Shown: one piece after another, positions 7,226 to 15,727 of the stretch
How positions within the stretch are numbered: the stretch's first letter is position 1
Layout of the letters: each line of letters opens with the position of its first letter
NCBI GenBank assembly: GCA_019745575.1
Contig: JAIETA010000195.1
Coordinates: 1-44,064 of the forward strand
DNA length: 44,064 nucleotides
Reading direction: 5' to 3'
Source of the DNA: Reyranella sp.
Lineage (GTDB): Bacteria; Pseudomonadota; Alphaproteobacteria; Reyranellales; Reyranellaceae
Notes under the pieces: generated by a model
Database searches by the model: none
What the model was told of the DNA's origin: nothing
Seen by the model: the letters and a program-made list of their open reading frames with translations, nothing else
Program-made: the position numbers and the translations under genes

Positions 7226-8410
7226 TTAGGGATGCGGATTGCGGGGCGGATGCGCCCGCACCGCGTACTCGTTGATGTCGGCGCCCCAGCCCGGCCGGGT
7301 GGGGACGATCAGTTCGCCATTCTGGATGACCGGAGGATGGGTGACCAGATCGTCCTTCCACGGCACGTCGTCGATGTCGATTTCCATCACGCGGAAGTTG
7401 GGCATGGCGGCGCACAGATGGGCGCTCATCAGCGTCGACATGTGGCCGTAGAAGTTGTGCGGCGCGCAGTTGATTTCGTAGGCCTCGGCCATGGCGGCGA
7501 TTTTTAGCGACTCCATCAGACCGTTCCACGGCACGTCGATGATCGACACGTCGATCGAACGGCTCTCGAAGAACGGCCGGAACTGGCGCCGCCCGAACAG
7601 CGACTCGCACGAGGCGATCGGCATGGCGGCGCGGTCGCGGATCAGCCGCAGTCCTTCGGGGTCGTAGGAGTCGATCTCCAGCCAGAACAGGTTGTAGGGC
7701 TCGCAGGCACGCGCGACCTTGATGTAGCCCTCCGTCTTGAAGTTGAAGTTGGTGTCGAGAAGAATGCCCATGTCCGGGCCGGCGCCCTGGCGGAAGGCCG
7801 CCAACCCGTCGGTAATGGCGGCAAGAGTGGCGCCGTCGGCATTGAGCTCGGGATAGCCCGGCCCGCGCGCGAAGCCCGGCTGGTGCATGTTGGGCGGGTC
7901 GAGGTCGAAGCGGAAGATGTTGGTCTTCAGCGCCTTGAAGCCGTGCTCCTTCACATGCTTGCCGAGCTTTGCGAGGTCGTCGAGCGAGCGCACCGGCTCG
8001 ACACCCATCACGGCGGCGTTGCGAAAGCGGTAACTGCCGCAATGCGACCAGTAGAGCGGCAGCCGGTCGCGGACCGGGCCGCCGAACAGCGCATAAACGG
8101 GAATGTCGAGCGCCTTCGCCTTCACGTCCAGCAGGGCGTTTTCGATGGCGGCCATCGCCTGCTGGTTCATGCCGCCCGGCGCCTGGCGCGTGATGGCGTA
8201 GAACGTGGTCATGATGCGCTCGATCGGTCGCGGATCCTGGCCGATGAGGCTCGCCGCCATGCGGCGAATCACGGCAGTGAGGCCGGCGCTGCCATAGCCT
8301 TCGTTGTACTCCGACCAGCCGACCAAGCCGTCATCGGTGGTGATCTTGAGAAAGGAGAAGTCGCGCCAGCCGGCGTCGCAATGCAGGTCCTCGATCTTGG
8401 CGATTTTCAT
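7226..8410 (-). CDS. Mandelate racemase/muconate lactonizing enzyme family protein
   Basis: Encodes 394 residues of the enolase superfamily. The N-terminal capping domain (1-130) begins MKIAKIEDLHCDAGWRDFSF. The barrel contains FKALKTNIF (basic residue at the end of strand 2), the metal ligands in LLDTNFNF, FWLEIDS and ASCESLF, and a late GWGADINEYAV. These enzymes abstract the proton alpha to a carboxylate, often as sugar-acid dehydratases or racemases. GGGAGGAACC precedes the ATG at 8410. It leads an operon with the NIPSNAP gene and diverges from the gene at 8472 over a 61-bp gap. The exact substrate cannot be set. Confidence 0.88.
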   Translation of the reverse strand: MKIAKIEDLHCDAGWRDFSFLKITTDDGLVGWSEYNEGYGSAGLTAVIRRMAASLIGQDPRPIERIMTTFYAITRQAPGGMNQQAMAAIENALLDVKAKALDIPVYALFGGPVRDRLPLYWSHCGSYRFRNAAVMGVEPVRSLDDLAKLGKHVKEHGFKALKTNIFRFDLDPPNMHQPGFARGPGYPELNADGATLAAITDGLAAFRQGAGPDMGILLDTNFNFKTEGYIKVARACEPYNLFWLEIDSYDPEGLRLIRDRAAMPIASCESLFGRRQFRPFFESRSIDVSIIDVPWNGLMESLKIAAMAEAYEINCAPHNFYGHMSTLMSAHLCAAMPNFRVMEIDIDDVPWKDDLVTHPPVIQNGELIVPTRPGWGADINEYAVRAHPPRNPHP

Positions 8411-8471
8411 GATGGTTCCTCCCGCCCGGCGCGCAGCATAGACTAGAGCCAGGCCACCGCGGGATGAAACT

Positions 8472-9149
8472 ATGCCCCTCCACGGCAAGGGAATGCTGAT
8501 CACCTTCACGGAGGTGAAGGCACGCGACGAACGCGACTTCAACGAGTGGTACAACCGCGAACATATCGACGAGCGCGTCAATCTGCCGGGCTTCCACCGT
8601 GCCCGCCGCTACGCGGCCGTCCGCGCCGCGCCCAAGTACCTCGCCACCTACGAATGCGACACCGTCGGCGATCTCGCGACACCGGGCTATCTGCAGCTGC
8701 TCGCCAACCAGACGCCGTGGAGCCAGGCGGTCATGGCGCGCTTCACCCGGTTCCACCGCCTGACGCTTCGCGTCCAGGTCGACCTCGCACACGGCGTCGG
8801 CGGAGCGGTGGCCTGCGCGCGCTTCGTGCCCGACCCGCGGCGGCGCAAGGCATTGGTCGCCTGGCTGCAGGAGACCGCCCTGCCGCGGGCGATCGCGCGG
8901 CCCGGCCTGCTGGGCGCCGTCGCCGCCGAGAACGATCTCGAGATCGCCAATGCGCCGCTGCAGGAAAAGAGCATGGATCATCCCAGGGCCGACGAAGCCG
9001 AGTGGGTGGTGCTGATCGAGGGCGCCGACGCCGCCTCGGTCGGGCAGGCGGCACGAGCCCTCTTCACGCTGCCGGCCCTAAAGCCCTTCGGGGTCGCGAC
9101 GGCACCGACCATCGGCACCTACCGGCTGCTCTACGGCAACCAGCGGTGA
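8472..9149 (+). CDS. EthD/DUF-like dimeric alpha-beta barrel protein
   Basis: Encodes 225 residues. The start, MLITFTEVKARDERDFNEWYNREHIDERVNLPGF, is the pattern of EthD-like dimeric alpha-beta barrels: strand, helix with W-Y-x-x-E-H, then the turn before the second strand. A second similar unit (EWVVLIEGADAASVG...) fills the C-terminal half. Such proteins turn up in catabolic clusters as monooxygenase-like enzymes or accessory proteins. It diverges from the enolase-superfamily gene and probably shares its control region. Function is not known. Confidence 0.65.
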   Translation: MPLHGKGMLITFTEVKARDERDFNEWYNREHIDERVNLPGFHRARRYAAVRAAPKYLATYECDTVGDLATPGYLQLLANQTPWSQAVMARFTRFHRLTLRVQVDLAHGVGGAVACARFVPDPRRRKALVAWLQETALPRAIARPGLLGAVAAENDLEIANAPLQEKSMDHPRADEAEWVVLIEGADAASVGQAARALFTLPALKPFGVATAPTIGTYRLLYGNQR

Positions 9150-9196
9150 CGAAAGTTTGAGCTACCGTTGATCGGCCGACGGCGTAGGCTCCGGCC

Positions 9197-10048
9197 GTGT
9201 CAACTCAACGGACGATCTTCTGGCTGAGGCAGGCGACGCTGATCGGGCTCTGCCTGCCCGCCATCGACCTTGTCTGGCGCTGGTACACCGACGACCTCGG
9301 CCCTCGCCCGGTTACCCTGGCAACCCACGCCACCGGCGACTGGGCCGTCGTCTTCCTGCTGCTGTCGCTGGCGATGACGCCGCTCCGGGCGACGCTCGAT
9401 TGGATGCCGCTCGTGCACATCCGCCGCCGCGTCGGCGTGGCGGCGGCGCTGTACGCGCTCGTCCACTTGCTGATCTACGTCCTCGACCAGAAGTGGAACC
9501 TGCTGGTCGTCGCCACCGAGATCGTCAAACGCTTCTATCTCACCATCGGCTTTGTGGCGCTGCTGGCGCTGCTGGCGCTGGCCGTGACATCGACCAGCGG
9601 CTGGCAGAAACGCCTGAAACGGAACTGGAAGCGGCTACACTGGCTCATCTACCCGGCGGCCGCGCTGGCGATCCTGCATTTCTTCATCCAGTCCAAGGTC
9701 AAGATCGGCGAGGCAGCGTTCGCCGCCGGCCTGTTCGCCTGGCTGATGCTGTGGCGCGTGCTGCCGCCCAGGCTGCGCACGAGCTACCTCGGGCTTGTTC
9801 TGCTGGCCGCCGCCGCCACTTTGGCAACCGTGGTCTTCGAGGCCGCATGGTACGCCCTGGTGAACGATATCGATCCCGTCCGGATCCTCGCCGCCAACCT
9901 CGACTCCGACCTGGTGCCGCGACCCGCCCACAAAGTCCTCCTCGTGTCGGTCGCAGTGATCGCCCTGGTCGCTGGCCGCCGCCTGGCCGCCGCAACAGCG
10001 AGGCTCTGGACGAAACGCTATATCCAGCCGACGATATCGACGCCCTGA
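9197..10048 (+). CDS. msrQ: MsrQ-like haem-binding membrane protein (ferric-reductase-like)
   Basis: Encodes 283 residues with about eight hydrophobic segments. The core (1-200) matches MsrQ, the b-haem subunit that passes quinone electrons to the periplasmic Mo enzyme MsrP to repair methionine sulfoxide. It shows GDWAVVFLLLSLAMTPLR, RRRVGVAAALYALVHLLIYV (haem His), and KRLHWLIYPAAALAILHFFI (two His). It is longer than the usual ~200 residues because of two or three extra C-terminal helices. No msrP lies in the window. The start is GTG at 9197 with only a weak ribosome-binding site. The next gene, 51 bp on, encodes a ModE-like regulator, which fits a molybdenum theme. Confidence 0.7.
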   Translation: MSTQRTIFWLRQATLIGLCLPAIDLVWRWYTDDLGPRPVTLATHATGDWAVVFLLLSLAMTPLRATLDWMPLVHIRRRVGVAAALYALVHLLIYVLDQKWNLLVVATEIVKRFYLTIGFVALLALLALAVTSTSGWQKRLKRNWKRLHWLIYPAAALAILHFFIQSKVKIGEAAFAAGLFAWLMLWRVLPPRLRTSYLGLVLLAAAATLATVVFEAAWYALVNDIDPVRILAANLDSDLVPRPAHKVLLVSVAVIALVAGRRLAAATARLWTKRYIQPTISTP

Positions 10049-10099
10049 CGCGAGGCGGCTCTTGCCGGCGATACGGCGCGAACGAACCAGGAGACGGCA

Positions 10100-10462
10100 A
10101 TGCCGCATCTCAGCATCCGCATCGACTTCGACGGTCGCGGCAGCCCGGCGGGTCGGCTGGGACCCGGCAAGGTGCTGCTGCTCGAGCGCATCGCCCGCGA
10201 AGGCTCGATCGCCGCCGCCGGCCGCTCGATGGACATGTCGTACAAGCGCGCCTGGCAGCTGGTGGCGGAGATCAACGCGGGCTTCGCCGACCCGTTGGTG
10301 GCGGCGCAGACCGGCGGAAAGGCCGGCGGCGGCGCCGCACTCACGCCGCGCGGCAAGGAACTGATCCACCACTATCGCGCCATCGAACGCAAGGCGTTGT
10401 CGGCCACCGCCGCGCACCTCAAGGCGCTGCAGGCGATTTCCGGCCGTCGTCGAAAAGACTAG
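10100..10462 (+). CDS. ModE-like winged-helix regulator (no molybdate-binding domain)
   Basis: Encodes 120 residues. The winged helix-turn-helix is clear: LGPGKVLLLERIAREGSIAAAGRSMDMSYKRAWQLVAEINAGF, followed by the wing with GGGAALTPRGKELIHHYR. This is the N-terminal DNA-binding domain of ModE; the C-terminal TOBE (Mop) molybdate-binding domains are absent. GGAGA is 5 bp before the ATG. It lies between the MsrQ-like gene and the glutamate-synthase-like gene on the same strand and could govern either. Many alphaproteobacteria have such single-domain forms, whose signal is not known. Confidence 0.85.
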   Translation: MPHLSIRIDFDGRGSPAGRLGPGKVLLLERIAREGSIAAAGRSMDMSYKRAWQLVAEINAGFADPLVAAQTGGKAGGGAALTPRGKELIHHYRAIERKALSATAAHLKALQAISGRRRKD

Positions 10463-10495
10463 GCACCCCCCCAAGCCGTTACCGACGAGGACCCC

Positions 10496-12118
10496 ATGTC
10501 ACCGCTGTTTCTGCCGTTCACGCCGCGCTTCATCACCCTCACCCTGTCTGCGCTGACGACGGTTGCCCTGGGTCTGGCATGGGTCGACGATTCCGACTCG
10601 TTATTGCTGGGCGCCTGCTTCTGTGCGGCGGCGCTTTTGACCGCCATCGGCTTCCACGACCTCTTCCAGACCCGCCATGCGATTTTGCGCAACTATCCGA
10701 TCGCCGCCCACCTGCGCTTCCTTTTCGAGGCGATCCGGCCGGAGATGCGGCAGTACTTCTTCGAGGGCGACAAGGATGGCATGCCGTTCAGCCGCGACCG
10801 GCGCGCCGTCGTCTATCAGCGCGCCAAGATGGCGCTCGATGTCCGTCCGTTCGGCACCACCTACGACGTCTACGGCGACGGCTACGAATGGATGAGCCAT
10901 TCGATTGCGCCACGACCGGTCGGCAAGGAACCGTTCCGGATCATGATCGGCGATGCCGACTGCACCAAGCCCTACTCAGCCTCGGTGTTCAACATCTCGG
11001 CCATGAGCTTCGGCGCGCTCAGTGCCAACGCCATCCGCGCCCTGAACAGCGGCGCCAAGCGCGGCGGCTTCGCGCACGACACCGGCGAGGGCGGCTATAG
11101 CCCCTATCACCGCGAGGGCGGCGGCGACATCATCTGGGAGATCGGCTCGGGCTATTTCGGCGCCCGCAATCCCGACGGCACCTTCTCGCCCGAGAAGTTC
11201 GCCGCCGGCGCCGCCAACGAGCAGGTCAAGATGGTCGAGCTGAAGCTCAGCCAGGGCGCCAAGCCTGGACACGGCGGCGTGCTGCCTGCGCCCAAGGTGA
11301 GCCACGAAATCTCGCTGACCCGCGGCGTGCCGATGGGCGAGGATTGCGTCTCGCCGTCCAGCCATTCTTCTTTCTCGACTCCGGTCGAGATGATGCGGTT
11401 CATCGGCGAAATGCGCCGGCTGTCCGGCGGCAAGCCGGCCGGTTTCAAGCTCTGCATCGGCCACGAGTGGGAATTCCTGGCCATCTGCAAGGCGATGCTG
11501 GAGACGGGTATCTATCCCGACTTCATCGTCGTCGACGGCAAGGAGGGCGGCACCGGCGCGGCGCCGATGGAGTTCGTCGACCATGTCGGAAAACCGATGC
11601 GGCAGGGGCTTTATTTCGTACACAACGCCCTGATCGGCATCGGCGCGCGCCACCGCATCAAGCTCGGCGCCGCCGGCAAGATCATAACCGCCTTCGACAT
11701 CGTGCGTTCCATGGCGCTGGGCGCCGACTGGTGCAACTCGGCGCGCGGCTTCATGTTCGCGGTGGGCTGCATCCAGTCGCAGTCCTGCCATACCGACCGC
11801 TGCCCGACCGGTGTCGCCACCCAGGACCCGACCCGCCAGCGCGCGCTGGTCGTGCCCGACAAGGCCGAACGGGTCTACAACTTCCACCGCGCCACACTGC
11901 ACGAGCTGGCTGAACTGACAGCGGCGGCAGGGCTCGACCATCCCAGCGAATTCAAGCCCGAGCACATCTCCCGGCGGATCTCGCCCAGCGAAGTCATCAC
12001 CTTTGCCGACCTCTACCCGTCTCTGGCCAAAGGCGAGCTGGTCGCGGGTTCCGGCAACCCGCGTTGGCGACGGCCCTGGGACAAGGCCCAGGCCCACTCG
12101 TTCCGCGCCGTGGCCTGA
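10496..12118 (+). CDS. Membrane-anchored FMN-binding glutamate synthase-like protein
   Basis: Encodes 540 residues. Two hydrophobic helices near the N-terminus (LSALTTVALGLAWV and LLLGACFCAAALLTAIGF) precede a domain like the FMN barrel of the GltS large subunit: SAMSFGALSANAIRALN, GEGGYSPYH, FIVVDGKEGGTGAAP, and CIQSQSCHTDRCPTG. The last carries three Cys with CX5CX4C spacing, as in the 3Fe-4S site of GltB. The amidotransferase domain and a small subunit are missing, so glutamate synthesis from glutamine is unlikely. Orphan forms are common and little understood. It follows the ModE-like gene by 33 bp, with GAGGA before the ATG. Confidence 0.85.
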   Translation: MSPLFLPFTPRFITLTLSALTTVALGLAWVDDSDSLLLGACFCAAALLTAIGFHDLFQTRHAILRNYPIAAHLRFLFEAIRPEMRQYFFEGDKDGMPFSRDRRAVVYQRAKMALDVRPFGTTYDVYGDGYEWMSHSIAPRPVGKEPFRIMIGDADCTKPYSASVFNISAMSFGALSANAIRALNSGAKRGGFAHDTGEGGYSPYHREGGGDIIWEIGSGYFGARNPDGTFSPEKFAAGAANEQVKMVELKLSQGAKPGHGGVLPAPKVSHEISLTRGVPMGEDCVSPSSHSSFSTPVEMMRFIGEMRRLSGGKPAGFKLCIGHEWEFLAICKAMLETGIYPDFIVVDGKEGGTGAAPMEFVDHVGKPMRQGLYFVHNALIGIGARHRIKLGAAGKIITAFDIVRSMALGADWCNSARGFMFAVGCIQSQSCHTDRCPTGVATQDPTRQRALVVPDKAERVYNFHRATLHELAELTAAAGLDHPSEFKPEHISRRISPSEVITFADLYPSLAKGELVAGSGNPRWRRPWDKAQAHSFRAVA

Positions 12119-12124
12119 GCACGC

Positions 12125-13189
12125 TCACCAGGGAGCGGCGTCGAAGAGGTCGATGAAGGTCTGGCGCGTGACGACCAGCGGCTCGATGTGTCTCGGCGAG
12201 CCGCCGCGGTGGAACCTGATCGTCCAGGCCGAGTAGCCCGACATGAAGAACCTCGCCTCGGTGCCGGCCGACGTATCGCCGTCGTCGGGGCCAAGGCCGA
12301 TCGCCTGCGGATACCAGCTGCCACCTTCGACGATCCTCCGCGGCCTCGACCAGCCCGCGGGATCGGCCAGGTCGTCGTTGAAGGAAACGAACACGCCGCG
12401 TTGGACGATGTCGCCGTCGCCCTTCTCCGTCCAGTTCAGCAGCATGACGAATTGGTCGAGGTCGCGGTTGTAGTGGACCGCCGGCCCCCACCACGCCGCC
12501 GGATCGCGATGCCGCCAGCCACGCTCGACGCCGAAGACCGGCGACCCGTCCTGCCGACCCACTTTCGGTTGCCAGCGCCCGTCGCGCCACAGTTGCAGAG
12601 ACGTCGGCGGGTCGCGCGACGCCACCGGATAGCGCAGGACCGAGACGCCCTGGACGCTCTCGTCGGGCACGTAGGCGGAGTAGTGCAGATAGAACCAATC
12701 CGCCGGCCGGTCGGCCACGGCACAGAAGTCGCCGTAGCCGCCGGTCAGGAATCCGTTTCGGTATCCGCAGTCGGCCTCGGCGTAGGGCACCCGCAGCAGG
12801 TCGCCGATCAAGTGCCAGCTCCTGCCCTCGTCGTCCGACCGCAGCGCCCCGATGTGCGGCAGGAAAAGAGGCTTGGTACAGGGCACCACCTCCTCCGCAT
12901 GATACCAGCCGAAGAGGCGGCCATCGGGACACCGCCAGACCGACTGGATCCACTTGCCGACCGATGGCGTCCTATCGTCGAGCAGCCGGACCGCGTCGAG
13001 CGGTCCATCCGGCCAAGGACCGCACTGGCCGGTGCGCCGATAGGTATGGCCGATCGGCAGGTAGTGCGACACGAACGCAAGCGGGCGGCCGCCCTGCCGC
13101 AGCAGCGGCGAGTTGGCGTCGGTCCGCCGCAGCGGTGGCGCGTGCAGCACAAGCGGCGGCGCCGGCACGATTTCAACAGCGATATCCAA
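12125..13189 (-). CDS. Hypothetical protein, possibly sialidase-like beta-propeller
   Basis: Encodes 354 residues from a TTG. Repeated strand pairs with short turns and aspartate boxes (SDDEGRSWHLIGD resembles S-x-D-x-G-x-x-W) suggest a sialidase-type propeller. Aromatic-rich stretches such as DWFYLHYSAYVPDE and WWGPAVHYNRDL could line a carbohydrate site. There is no signal peptide with this start. The start is uncertain: TTG at 13189 has GGAG 5 bp upstream, while an ATG at 13309 would overlap the start of the divergent aminotransferase gene. No family is recognised with certainty. It converges on the glutamate-synthase-like gene, stops 6 bp apart. Confidence 0.55.
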   Translation of the reverse strand: MDIAVEIVPAPPLVLHAPPLRRTDANSPLLRQGGRPLAFVSHYLPIGHTYRRTGQCGPWPDGPLDAVRLLDDRTPSVGKWIQSVWRCPDGRLFGWYHAEEVVPCTKPLFLPHIGALRSDDEGRSWHLIGDLLRVPYAEADCGYRNGFLTGGYGDFCAVADRPADWFYLHYSAYVPDESVQGVSVLRYPVASRDPPTSLQLWRDGRWQPKVGRQDGSPVFGVERGWRHRDPAAWWGPAVHYNRDLDQFVMLLNWTEKGDGDIVQRGVFVSFNDDLADPAGWSRPRRIVEGGSWYPQAIGLGPDDGDTSAGTEARFFMSGYSAWTIRFHRGGSPRHIEPLVVTRQTFIDLFDAAPW

Positions 13190-13307
13190 CGGCGTCTCCG
13201 ACCAAGCCGGCCGTCCGTTCCGCGGCGTGGCCGGATCCGGCCAAACCAGTTGCGAACCAGGCGATCTTGGCTCAGCAATAGCGCAGACAAAAGGCCGAGG
13301 ACCCGCC

Positions 13308-14537
13308 ATGACCGCCCCATTCGATGTCGCGCCGCTCTTGGCGCCGGGAACACCGGCGCCTGCCGTCAAGTGGAACGGCTTCCCCAAGTACAATTTCATC
13401 GGCGGCCACAACGATGCCAAGCACGTGCCGGTCGACGCCCTGATCGCCGCGGCGACGGCGGTGCTCCGGCGCGAGGGTGCGACGCTTGCCACCTACGGCC
13501 TGAACAGCGGCCCGCTCGGCTACAAGCCGCTGCGCGAATTCCTGGCCGGCAAGCTCAAGGACCATGCCGGCATCGCCTGCCCGGCCGACGAGATCCTGAT
13601 CACCTCCGGCTCCATGCAGGGCCTCGACCTGGTGAACAGCCTGCTGCTCGCGAGAGGCGACACCGTGCTGATCGAGCAGGAGACCTACGGCGGCGCGCTG
13701 ACCAAGCTCACGAAGCTCGGCGTCAACGTCATCGGCATCCCGCTCGACGAGGAGGGCCTGCGTCTCGACATCCTCGAACAGACGCTGGCCGACCTGAAGA
13801 AGAAGGGTGTGACGCCGAAATACATCTACACCATCCCGACGGTGCAGAACCCGACCGGCGCCATCATGGGCGAGGTGCGCCGCGCCCGGCTGATCGAGCT
13901 TGCCGCCGCCTACGGCGTCATGATCTTCGAGGACGAGTGCTACTCGGACCTGATCTGGAGCGGCAAGCGCCCACGCTCGCTCTACGCCATGGCCAACGGC
14001 GAGGGCGTGATCTTCATCGGCTCCTTCTCCAAGTCGATCGCCCCGGCGCTGCGCGTCGGCTACATCGTCGCCAAATGGGACATCCTGGCGCGCATCCTTG
14101 GCCTCAAGCAGGACGCGGGCTCCGGCGCGCTGGAACAGATGGTGCTGGCCGAGTTCTGCACCCAGCACTTCGCGGCCCACGTGCCCAAGCTCAACAAGGC
14201 GCTGCACGGCAAGCTGCAGGTCCTGCGCGAAGCCCTGGCCGAGCAGTTCGGCACGGCTGCCGAGTTCGGCGACCCGCCGGGCGGCATCTACCTCTGGATC
14301 AAGCTGCCCGAGGCGGTCGACACCCAGAAGCTGGCGCAGGCGGCGCTGGCCGCCGGCGTGTCGCTCAACCCCGGGCCGGAATGGTCGACCAACAAGGCCT
14401 ACGCGAAGAACCGCCTGCGGCTCTGCTTCGCCAACCCCGAGCCTGAGACCATCCGGCAGGGCGTGGCCGTCCTGGCCGAGGTCTGCCGCCGCGAGTTCGG
14501 CGTCCCGCTGCGCAGCGCCAACGTCGACAAGCGCTGA
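13308..14537 (+). CDS. PLP-dependent aminotransferase, class I (2-aminoadipate aminotransferase-like)
   Basis: Encodes 409 residues. Fold-type I landmarks are in order: YGLNSGPLGYKPLREFLA, the ITSGSMQGLDLV cofactor loop, TIPTVQNPTG, FEDECYSDL, and GSFSKSIAPALRVGY with Lys242 as the PLP Schiff-base lysine. The tail has RLCFANPEPETIRQGVAVLAEV. The overall layout is that of the MocR/LysN-type aminotransferases that use 2-oxoglutarate with aromatic, branched or aminoadipate substrates; the exact substrate cannot be read. The ATG at 13308 follows GAGGACCCGCC. It is monocistronic and divergent from the propeller-like gene. Confidence 0.88.
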   Translation: MTAPFDVAPLLAPGTPAPAVKWNGFPKYNFIGGHNDAKHVPVDALIAAATAVLRREGATLATYGLNSGPLGYKPLREFLAGKLKDHAGIACPADEILITSGSMQGLDLVNSLLLARGDTVLIEQETYGGALTKLTKLGVNVIGIPLDEEGLRLDILEQTLADLKKKGVTPKYIYTIPTVQNPTGAIMGEVRRARLIELAAAYGVMIFEDECYSDLIWSGKRPRSLYAMANGEGVIFIGSFSKSIAPALRVGYIVAKWDILARILGLKQDAGSGALEQMVLAEFCTQHFAAHVPKLNKALHGKLQVLREALAEQFGTAAEFGDPPGGIYLWIKLPEAVDTQKLAQAALAAGVSLNPGPEWSTNKAYAKNRLRLCFANPEPETIRQGVAVLAEVCRREFGVPLRSANVDKR

Positions 14538-14715
14538 CGGGGCGATGAGCGGCACACGAAATGTGCCGCAAAAAGCCGCCAGCTGTGCCTGAGCGTGTGC
14601 CGCTGCGATTGAATCGCGCTGGTTCTTCAATGGCTTGGCCGACTCTGCGGCACAGGCCCGATCTCTTCGCGGCCCATCCCCGAATCGCGGGGCTGTCCCA
14701 CTCGCCAACAAGCAA

Positions 14716-14745
14716 AACGCCCGCCGGATCTCTCCGTCGGGCGTT
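14716..14745 (-). terminator. Intrinsic terminator for the minus-strand operon
   Basis: AACGCCCG at 14716-14723 pairs with CGGGCGTT at 14738-14745, with further pairing inside the loop. Read on the minus strand the stem is followed by TTTTGCTTG, a short T-rich run. It lies about 80 bp past the stop of the VOC gene, in the 290-bp gap before the convergent aminotransferase gene. I see nothing else in that gap. Confidence 0.65.
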
Positions 14746-14827
14746 CGGCCGGACTTTCCCAAGGTAACGAAAAACATAGCCGGAATCGGCGGATTCTGCA
14801 ACTTTTTGTCGGACCTTTTTCCGGCCG

Positions 14828-15247
14828 TCAGGCCGGCGCCACGATCACCATCCAGGACACGCCGAACCTGTCGGCGACCATGCCGAACCTGGGCGAGAAG
14901 AAGGTCTTGCCCAGCGGCATCTGCACCTGCCCGCCCTCGCCCAGCGCGGCGAACGTCCGGTCGGCCTCGGCCGCGTCCGGCACGGTGATCGTCAGCGCAA
15001 ACCCCTGAAAGACCGGCTGTCCGAGGCAGCGGCCGTCCGAGCCCATCAGCTCCGTGTCGCCGATCTTGAAGCTCATGTGCATGACCTTGTTCTCGGAGCC
15101 GGGCGGCAGGCCCATGGCCTCGCAGCTGGCGTCGGGATTCTCGCTGAAGCGCATCAAGGCCTCGACCTTGGCGCCGAGCACCTTCTTGTAGAAATCGACC
15201 GCCTCCTCGGCACGGCCGTCGAAGAAGAGATACGGCTGGATCTGCAT
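14828..15247 (-). CDS. VOC-family (PhnB/glyoxalase-like) protein
   Basis: Encodes 139 residues. It starts MQIQPYLFFDGRAEEAVDFYKKVLGAKVEALMRF, the classic VOC beta-alpha-beta opening of the PhnB-like group, and ends with MPLGKTFFSPRFGMVADRFGVSWMV, also typical of that group. VOC proteins bind a metal between paired modules; here catalysis is unproven. GGGAGAG precedes the ATG. It is the last gene of a four-gene minus-strand operon that also encodes two SRPBCC proteins and a YceI protein, a grouping often controlled by an ArsR repressor. Confidence 0.88.
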   Translation of the reverse strand: MQIQPYLFFDGRAEEAVDFYKKVLGAKVEALMRFSENPDASCEAMGLPPGSENKVMHMSFKIGDTELMGSDGRCLGQPVFQGFALTITVPDAAEADRTFAALGEGGQVQMPLGKTFFSPRFGMVADRFGVSWMVIVAPA

Positions 15248-15265
15248 GGTGCTCTCCCGGTTGTC

Positions 15266-15727
15266 TCAATACGAATCGATGAAGTCCACGAACCGCTCGA
15301 GGCAGCCCGTCCAGCCGCCGCGATGATCGTCGCGGGCGACGTCGGTCTCGAAGCCGGTGTGCCACAGAGTCAGCCGTGTGCGCCCGTCACCGAGATCGAC
15401 GAAGGTGACCGACACCAGCGTCTCGGGATCGACGAGGCCGGCGGCGTTCTCGGTGACGTAGGTGAAGACCAGCCGCTCGGGCGCCACGACGTCGCGGTAA
15501 ACGCCGTGCTTCAGGATCACCGACCCGTCCGGTGCCCGCATCCGCCGGCGCCAGATGCCGCCCGGGCGCACGTCCATCTCGCAGGACAGCGTCGTGAAGT
15601 CCCGTGGCGCCCACCACGGCGACGCCTGTCGCACGTCCGTCCAGGCCGCGAACACCCGCGCGCGCGGCGCGCGGAGGTCGCGCGTCAGGATGAGTTCCGG
15701 CGCGACCGGCTTGGCCATCACGTTCAT
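15266..15727 (-). CDS. SRPBCC (AHSA1-type) domain protein
   Basis: Encodes 153 residues. ELILTRDLRAPRARVFAAWTDVRQASPWWAPRDFTT is the first strand and helix of the AHSA1/START-like fold, with the usual W-x-x-P/W pattern. VRPGGIWRRRMRAPDGS and RLTLWHTGFETDVARDDHRGGWTGCLERF complete it. The family binds hydrophobic ligands or acts as a co-chaperone; the role here is unknown. The start overlaps the YceI stop by 4 bp (ATGA at 15724-15727), showing translational coupling. Confidence 0.88.
   Translation of the reverse strand: MNVMAKPVAPELILTRDLRAPRARVFAAWTDVRQASPWWAPRDFTTLSCEMDVRPGGIWRRRMRAPDGSVILKHGVYRDVVAPERLVFTYVTENAAGLVDPETLVSVTFVDLGDGRTRLTLWHTGFETDVARDDHRGGWTGCLERFVDFIDSY

Noticed and set aside
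9400-11100. A 566-codon plus-strand frame across the MsrQ-like, ModE-like and glutamate synthase-like genes.
   Set aside because: It crosses three recognised genes in another frame and has no domain.
12188-14446. A 752-codon plus-strand frame crossing two genes.
   Set aside because: It spans a divergent gene pair and reads as Arg/Pro-rich noise.
13272-15365. A 697-codon minus-strand frame over the aminotransferase gene.
   Set aside because: A shadow frame of a strongly conserved aminotransferase and of the VOC gene; no motifs.
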